Shown here in pieces: positions 31,886-36,863 of a DNA stretch of 36,863 nucleotides. Every line of letters begins with the position of its first letter. Positions within the stretch are counted from its first letter, which is position 1. The DNA lies in the NCBI GenBank assembly GCA_020628545.1, contig JAHDEX010000039.1, positions 1-36,863 of the forward strand, read 5' to 3'. The notes under the pieces were generated by a model, which had not been told where the DNA came from, searched no databases, and saw nothing but the letters and a program-made list of their open reading frames with translations. The position numbers were made by a program, and so were the translations under genes. The DNA is from Paracoccaceae bacterium (GTDB lineage: Bacteria > Pseudomonadota > Alphaproteobacteria > Rhodobacterales > Rhodobacteraceae).

Positions 31886-32895
31886 GCCGTATTCCCCGCG
31901 ACTACCTCATCAACCGGCTTGTGACGCTCGTTCTGACCGTGCTGATCGCCGCGACGATTATCTGGATCATCCCGCGTTTGTCCCCTGTGGATCCTGCTGA
32001 AATCGCACTGGGGCGGATGGCTGCTGGAGCCGGTTCGGTCGCCAATTCCGAAGAGATCCTCGCGCAGTTGCGCGCCAATATGGGCATCGACCAGCCGCTG
32101 ATCGTTCAGTATCTGAAATACATCTCCGGCGCTCTGGTCTTTGACTTCGGCCTGTCGACCGCGGCCTTTCCGACACCGGTTTCTACGTTGATTCTCAATG
32201 CCTTGCCCTGGACGATGGGGTTGATGATCCTGTCCCTGCTGATCACTTTCTTCATTGGCAACCTGCTGGGCGCACTGATGGTCTGGGAGCGCTCGCCCAA
32301 ACTGGTGAAGGTCGCAATCCCCGCGGCAATGGTCTTCACCTCGATCCCCCCGATCCTGTCTGGCCTGCTGTTGATGTGGATTTTCGCAGCCAAACTGCAA
32401 TGGTTCCCACTCACGGGCGCTTATTCCATCTTCGTAGAGCCCGGCTGGACGTGGGATTTCGTCACATCCGTGTTGCACCACGGCTTCCTGCCCGCCCTGT
32501 CCATCGTCGTCGTCACCTTCGGCTTCTGGGCGTTGGGCATGCGCGGATTGATGATCACCGTGCAGGGCGAGGACTATGTAAAATTGGCCGAAGCCAAAGG
32601 GTTACGCCCCCGCTACATCCTCTACCGCTACATGATCCGCAACGCGATCCTGCCCCAGATCACGGCCTTTGCGCTCAAGATCGGGCTGCTCATTGCCGGT
32701 CAAGTGCTCGTGGAACGCATCTTTGCTTACAACGGTATGGGCAAGCTCCTTTACGACGCGATCCTCAATCAGGATTTCCCCGTCATCCAAGGGGTCAGCT
32801 ACGTCATCATCCTGATCACCGCGCTCAGCGTGTTCCTTGTCGATCTGCTCTATCCCTTTATCGATCCCCGGATCCGGCATGAGGCCAACACATGA
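31882..32895 (+). CDS. Dpp/Opp-type ABC transporter permease (DppB family)
   Basis: A 337-residue inner-membrane permease with six or so transmembrane segments. It opens with Tyr-Leu-Ile-Asn-Arg-Leu, and its cytoplasmic coupling (EAA) loop is Glu-Asp-Tyr-Val-Lys-Leu-Ala-Glu-Ala-Lys-Gly-Leu-Arg, followed by Arg-Asn-Ala-Ile-Leu-Pro. The C-terminal Glu-Arg-Ile-Phe-Ala-Tyr-Asn-Gly-Met-Gly segment is typical of DppB-type subunits. It is coupled by ATGA overlaps to P450 upstream and to the second permease downstream. Confidence 0.92.
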   Translation: MSRIPRDYLINRLVTLVLTVLIAATIIWIIPRLSPVDPAEIALGRMAAGAGSVANSEEILAQLRANMGIDQPLIVQYLKYISGALVFDFGLSTAAFPTPVSTLILNALPWTMGLMILSLLITFFIGNLLGALMVWERSPKLVKVAIPAAMVFTSIPPILSGLLLMWIFAAKLQWFPLTGAYSIFVEPGWTWDFVTSVLHHGFLPALSIVVVTFGFWALGMRGLMITVQGEDYVKLAEAKGLRPRYILYRYMIRNAILPQITAFALKIGLLIAGQVLVERIFAYNGMGKLLYDAILNQDFPVIQGVSYVIILITALSVFLVDLLYPFIDPRIRHEANT

Positions 32896-33815
32896 GCACC
32901 GCAAACATGAGCCGCGCGGAACGCCGCCAGGCCCGCCGCATTCGCCGCTTCGACAACCCTTGGCTGAACCCCAAACTGATCTGGGGCGCAAGTTTGCTTT
33001 TCAGCATTATGATCATTGGTATTGTCGGCCGCTTCTTGTGGGATCTCGATCTGGTGTTTACGGGGTCCTCTCCTCTAAAACTGCCCCCCTTAGGATTTGA
33101 AAACCTGCGCGGCCAGCCGGGCGTCATAGCCCATCCGATCGGGACAGACGGTGGCGGGCGCGACATGCTGGCAATGGTAATCATCGGTGCGCCAAATACC
33201 TTGTTTGTTGGGCTGTTGGCTTCCTTGATCGGAATGTCCATCGGCATTTTTCTGGGCTTCTCGGCAGGTTTTCTGGGGGGGCGGATCGACGACACAATCC
33301 GCGTCGGCGCGGACGTGATGATCACCATCCCTCCGCTGCTGATCCTTGTGGTGTTTCAGTCTGCCTTCGGTGACGTAACTCTGACAATGATGGCACTGCT
33401 GATCGCCGGATTCGTCTGGCAATCGCCTACCCGTCTGATCCGTGCGCAAGTGCTGTCGATGAAGCAATCAGGCTATGTGCAAATGGCCCAACTGTCCGGT
33501 GCATCCACAACGCACATAATGTTCCGCGAGATGATGCCGAACCTCGTGCCCTACCTTTTTGGCTCCTTTATCGCTTCAGTCACGACCTCCATCGTCACGG
33601 CCGTGGGACTTGAAGTGCTGGGCCTTGGCCCGCAGCGCATCCCGACATTGGGGCGCACTATCTACGAAGCGATCAACGCGGGTGCATTGATCCAGAACCT
33701 GTGGTGGTGGTGGGGCATCCCGACGCTGCTACTGGGCGTGATCTTCATTGGCCTTCTGCTGATCAATCTGGGCCTTGATGAGGTCTCCAACCCCCGTCTG
33801 AGAAGGTTGAGCTGA
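32892..33815 (+). CDS. Dpp/Opp-type ABC transporter permease (DppC family)
   Basis: A 307-residue second permease of the same transporter. The N-terminal cytoplasmic tail is Arg-rich (Arg-Arg-Gln-Ala-Arg-Arg-Ile-Arg-Arg) and leads into the first helix. The periplasmic part has Gly-Thr-Asp-Gly-Gly-Gly-Arg-Asp-Met-Leu, the DppC hallmark. The coupling loop is Ser-Gly-Tyr-Val-Gln-Met-Ala-Gln-Leu-Ser-Gly-Ala-Ser with Glu-Met-Met-Pro-Asn-Leu after it. The stop overlaps the ATPase ATG by one base. Confidence 0.92.
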   Translation: MSTANMSRAERRQARRIRRFDNPWLNPKLIWGASLLFSIMIIGIVGRFLWDLDLVFTGSSPLKLPPLGFENLRGQPGVIAHPIGTDGGGRDMLAMVIIGAPNTLFVGLLASLIGMSIGIFLGFSAGFLGGRIDDTIRVGADVMITIPPLLILVVFQSAFGDVTLTMMALLIAGFVWQSPTRLIRAQVLSMKQSGYVQMAQLSGASTTHIMFREMMPNLVPYLFGSFIASVTTSIVTAVGLEVLGLGPQRIPTLGRTIYEAINAGALIQNLWWWWGIPTLLLGVIFIGLLLINLGLDEVSNPRLRRLS

Positions 33816-35572
33816 TGTTGGATGATGTGACGAAAGACAAACCTGTCTTGACTCTTGAGGACCTCTCGATCGAGTTTCCCACTCCGGCTGGCGTCGTGCA
33901 GGCGGTCAAGGCGCTCAGCCTTGACATCCACAAAGGGCGCCGCGTCGGCTTTATCGGGGAGAGTGGGTCGGGCAAGACCACGACTGCGCTTGCGGTGATG
34001 CAGATGCTAGCGGAACCGGGGCGGGTCTCGGGAGGCACAATCGACCTTGGCGGCACCAATATCCTTGAGCTGAGCGAAGAAGAGATGCGGCGAGCCCGCC
34101 TGAGCCGCGTTGCCTATATTCCGCAGGGTGCGATGAACTCACTAAACCCTGTGATGCGAGTTGAGCCGCAGATGTGGGACGGCATTATCGCCCACGAGGG
34201 CCATCTGGATCGCGCCGAACTCAAACGCCGCAGCGACGCCGCCTTGGCCAGCGTCGGCCTACCACTGCACACCGCGGACCTCTATCCACACGAATTGTCG
34301 GGTGGCATGAAACAGCGGGTCTGCATCGCCATGGGCATCATTCTGAACCCCGAGTTGATTATCGCAGACGAGCCGACATCGGCTTTGGATGTGGTCACTC
34401 AGCGGCAGGTGATGCAGACCCTCAAGGCGATCCAAACGCAAATCGGATCAGGACTGATGCTGATCGGGCATGATATGGGATTGATGGCGCAAACCGTCGA
34501 TGAATTGGCTGTATTGAAGGATGGGGAACTGGTCGAACACGGTACAGTTCGGCAGATCCTTCAGGCCCCCGCGCACCCTTATACAAAGGACCTGATTTCG
34601 TCGGTGCCGCTAGTGGGTGGTGAAAGTTTCCTTAGCCCAGATGCGCGGGCCGACGCGCCAAAACGCACCTCTTCCGAGCCGCTGTTGAGGTTCGAAGATG
34701 TGCGCAAAGACTACGGCTCCGTCACGGCGCTGCATCCGATGTCGTTCACCCTGCAAGGCGACACGCCACAGATTATTTCCATCGTCGGGCAATCTGGGTC
34801 CGGAAAATCAACGATGGGGTCGATCATGCTTGGCTTCAATCCGCCCAGCCGGGGCCGCGTGTTGTTCGAAGGGCAGGACGTGGCGGGCATGAACGCCGCC
34901 CAATCCTTGGACTTTCGCAAGAACGTGCAGGCCGTGTTCCAAGACCCCTATGCCTGTTTCAATCCCTTTTACCGCGTCAATCACGCGCTGAAGTTCCCCT
35001 ACAAGCAATTCGGCCTCGCCACGTCAGAGGCCGCCACCCAGCGCGCAATGGAAGAGGCATGCGCTGCAGTGGGGCTAGACCCCGAGCTTGTCCTGCCGCG
35101 CTATCCGCATCAACTGTCAGGTGGGCAGCGACAACGATTGATCGTGGCCCGCGCACTGATGCTGTCGCCCAAGTTGTTGATCGCCGATGAACCAGTGTCT
35201 ATGGTCGATGCATCCTTACGCGCCTCGATCTTGTCCAACATCTATGACCTGAAGGACAAATACGGCATCTCGATCCTCTACATCACCCATGATCTTGCCA
35301 CCGCATACCATGTTAGTGACTACGTGATGGTTCTTTTCAAGGGACATGTTGTTGAAGCCGGCCCCCCTAAGGAGGTGATCGGCGCGCCGCAGCATCCCTA
35401 TACAAGGCTGCTGATCGACAGCATCCCCTGGCCCGAGCTGGACCGCAGTTGGGGCGACGGGCGGACCGATTGGGACCCCGCGAATCTTGAGGCAGAGGCC
35501 GCGCGGGCGGAGGCCATCTATCGTGGGACGGTGCCCGGGTTTGATTTGATCGAAGAAGCCCCCCACGGATGA
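33815..35572 (+). CDS. Dpp/Opp-type ABC transporter double ATPase (DppD-DppF fusion)
   Basis: A 585-residue protein with two complete ATP-binding cassettes in one chain. Cassette 1: Walker A Gly48-Glu-Ser-Gly-Ser-Gly-Lys-Thr, signature Leu-Ser-Gly-Gly-Met-Lys-Gln, Walker B Leu-Ile-Ile-Ala-Asp-Glu-Pro-Thr. Cassette 2: Walker A Gly325-Gln-Ser-Gly-Ser-Gly-Lys-Ser, signature Leu-Ser-Gly-Gly-Gln-Arg-Gln, Walker B Leu-Leu-Ile-Ala-Asp-Glu-Pro-Val. Each is followed by the His-Pro-Tyr-Thr motif of the oligopeptide ATPase C-terminal domain. The D-loop of cassette 2 reads Ser-Met-Val-Asp. It powers the two permeases encoded upstream. The stop overlaps the mannosidase ATG by four bases. Confidence 0.93.
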   Translation: MLDDVTKDKPVLTLEDLSIEFPTPAGVVQAVKALSLDIHKGRRVGFIGESGSGKTTTALAVMQMLAEPGRVSGGTIDLGGTNILELSEEEMRRARLSRVAYIPQGAMNSLNPVMRVEPQMWDGIIAHEGHLDRAELKRRSDAALASVGLPLHTADLYPHELSGGMKQRVCIAMGIILNPELIIADEPTSALDVVTQRQVMQTLKAIQTQIGSGLMLIGHDMGLMAQTVDELAVLKDGELVEHGTVRQILQAPAHPYTKDLISSVPLVGGESFLSPDARADAPKRTSSEPLLRFEDVRKDYGSVTALHPMSFTLQGDTPQIISIVGQSGSGKSTMGSIMLGFNPPSRGRVLFEGQDVAGMNAAQSLDFRKNVQAVFQDPYACFNPFYRVNHALKFPYKQFGLATSEAATQRAMEEACAAVGLDPELVLPRYPHQLSGGQRQRLIVARALMLSPKLLIADEPVSMVDASLRASILSNIYDLKDKYGISILYITHDLATAYHVSDYVMVLFKGHVVEAGPPKEVIGAPQHPYTRLLIDSIPWPELDRSWGDGRTDWDPANLEAEAARAEAIYRGTVPGFDLIEEAPHG

Positions 35573-36863
35573 GCGGTCGCTGGCCTTTCGTACGTGAAAA
35601 GATCGCGCAACGCCTGTCGCTTATTGCGCCCTTCGTCGCGCGCCGCCGTCAGCCGCTTTCACCCTTCCGGCTCCTCTCCCTGCCCAATGCGTCCGTGCAA
35701 GCGCCAATCTGCACGGACCCAACCGGATGGGATGAAATCCCCCATGAAAGCTACTGGGGACATACCGACCTAAACTTCATCCTCAAGAGCAGCTTTCAAG
35801 TGCCGGACGGATGGCAGGCAGATCACATCGCCCTGCACCTGCCACTTGGGGTTTTGGAGGATATCTTCAATCACCCCGAAGCGCTGGTGCATGTGGATGC
35901 ACAACCCATCGCGTCCGCCGATCGTTATCACCACACCATTCGCCTTGACGCAGCTCTTGCCGATGGGAAACCCCATGAACTGTCACTTCAGGGCTGGACA
36001 GGTCACACCGATTGGCCGCCTGATCCCGAAAGCAAGGCCAAACTGTTTATGGGCACTCCGGCAATTATTGAGCGCGATGATACGCTGCTTGCCTTCTACA
36101 CCCTCGCCCAGACGATGCTGGACACAACCGCTGTGCTGCCCCCTGAAGATCTGGTTCACCAGAGCTTGCTGGCGGCTTTAGATGCGGCGTTCAAAGTGCT
36201 CGACACCCGCGCGCCCATAGCGGACGCGCTGTATGACAGCGCAGCCGACGCATTGGCCAAGTTGGAGCAGGGCAAGGCCGACGCGGGCGATCCGCTAGAC
36301 GTCACACTGCATGGTATCGGCCATGCCCACATCGACATCGCCTACCTCTGGCCAATCTCGCAAACACGCCTGAAAAACGCCCGCACTTGTTCGAATGTGC
36401 TGCGCTTGATGGAGGATGACCCCAACTACCGGTTCTCCCACTCACAGCCCCAGCTTTATGCGATGATGCAGGCTGACTACCCCTCCATTTTTGAGCAAAT
36501 CAGATCCCGAGTGGCCGAGGGTCGATGGGAGGTCATGGGCGGCATGTGGGTCGAGCCGGACCTGAACATCCCCGGCCCCGAGGCACTCGTTCGGCAATTG
36601 ACCCTCGGTCGCAGCTATTTTCGCGAGACATTCGGCGATGTCGAAACACCCGTGCTGTGGCTGCCCGACACCTTCGGTTTTCCCGCGCAGATCCCACAGC
36701 TGATGCGTCATGCGGGCCTTAAGTGGTTCGCAACCAACAAGCTGAACTGGAATCAAATCAATCCCGTCCCCTCCTCCAGCCACCAGTGGGAGGGGCTTGA
36801 TGGTAGCCGTGTTCTGGCCCATGTGCTGACTACCCCGCGCAGCGTTCAATACCTGCCATTTCC
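35569..36863 (+). CDS. Alpha-mannosidase, glycoside hydrolase family 38 (3' end outside window)
   Basis: The frame from ATG 35569 is open to the right edge, giving the first 431 residues of a protein expected to be about 1000 long. A family N-terminal domain (residues 1-245) is followed by the GH38 catalytic domain opening: Gly-Ile-Gly-His252-Ala-His254-Ile-Asp256-Ile-Ala-Tyr-Leu-Trp, where His and Asp bind zinc. Next come Glu-Gly-Arg-Trp-Glu-Val-Met-Gly-Gly-Met-Trp-Val-Glu and Trp-Leu-Pro-Asp367-Thr-Phe-Gly-Phe with the nucleophile Asp. No signal peptide is seen, so it is cytoplasmic and would cleave alpha-mannosides brought in by the upstream transporter. ATG overlaps the ATPase stop, so it belongs to the operon. 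Confidence 0.93.
   Translation, partial: MSGRWPFVREKIAQRLSLIAPFVARRRQPLSPFRLLSLPNASVQAPICTDPTGWDEIPHESYWGHTDLNFILKSSFQVPDGWQADHIALHLPLGVLEDIFNHPEALVHVDAQPIASADRYHHTIRLDAALADGKPHELSLQGWTGHTDWPPDPESKAKLFMGTPAIIERDDTLLAFYTLAQTMLDTTAVLPPEDLVHQSLLAALDAAFKVLDTRAPIADALYDSAADALAKLEQGKADAGDPLDVTLHGIGHAHIDIAYLWPISQTRLKNARTCSNVLRLMEDDPNYRFSHSQPQLYAMMQADYPSIFEQIRSRVAEGRWEVMGGMWVEPDLNIPGPEALVRQLTLGRSYFRETFGDVETPVLWLPDTFGFPAQIPQLMRHAGLKWFATNKLNWNQINPVPSSSHQWEGLDGSRVLAHVLTTPRSVQYLPF

Noticed and set aside
31840-32481. Minus-strand open frame of about 213 codons opposite the first permease gene
   Set aside because: It is the antisense of a clear DppB-type gene in high-GC DNA; its translation is Gln/Arg/Asp-rich with no family resemblance.

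Overview
The window reads as chromosomal DNA of an alphaproteobacterium, most likely a Rhodobacterales/Roseobacter-group marine bacterium. The reasons are the high-GC catabolic genes in tight ATGA-overlap operons, the mix of Liv- and Dpp-type ABC transporters with molybdo-hydroxylase and hydantoinase genes, and the style of the intergenic sequence. The taxonomic call is inference. No tRNA, rRNA, CRISPR array or insertion sequence was recognised.

Layout. (1) 2-1024: 3' end of a gene that enters from the left edge, with a PD-(D/E)XK-nuclease-like C-terminus, then about 860 bp without a convincing gene. (2) 1883-19403: a catabolic supercluster. The minus-strand operon 8279->1883 encodes a FAD subunit, a fused [2Fe-2S]/molybdopterin hydroxylase, a 6-hydroxynicotinate-reductase-like Fe-S protein, a UPF0280 protein and a DUF1185 protein. 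A divergent MarR regulator lies at 8364. A Liv-type ABC transporter operon runs 13383->8792. A membrane protein and a PCu(A)C-like copper protein form a divergent pair at 13489-15659. HyuA/HyuB (hydantoinase/oxoprolinase) occupy 15715-19403. The genes fit uptake, hydroxylation, reduction and ATP-dependent ring opening of an N-heterocycle or lactam. A 14-bp motif shared by the molybdo-hydroxylase and hyuAB promoters, with a weaker copy at the transporter promoter, suggests one MarR regulon.

(3) 19404-26371: a visibly more AT-rich accessory island that looks like defence. It holds a HEPN-like protein with eight CxxC-type Cys pairs, a second short HEPN-like protein, and a convergent three-gene operon (26008->22232) of DUF4297/Cap4-like nuclease, small middle component and SMC/Rad50-like ATPase with a Cys4 centre. 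The last is the architecture of an ABC-three-component (ABC-3C) conflict system. Copies of a degenerate intergenic repeat lie at its internal junction and right flank and again near the left end of the window.

(4) 26372-36863: an AraC-family regulator divergent from a long operon of phytanoyl-CoA-dioxygenase-like enzyme, MBL-fold protein with a degenerate metal motif, family-5 solute-binding protein, cytochrome P450, two Dpp-type permeases, a double-ATPase subunit and a GH38 alpha-mannosidase cut by the right edge. I infer uptake and oxidative/glycosidic breakdown of an alpha-mannose-containing or similar glycoconjugate, with the substrate unknown.

Most confident: family assignments of the metabolic and transport genes. 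Moderate: ABC-3C identity and HEPN calls. Weak: promoters, operators and several start codons, which rest on reading the sequence alone.
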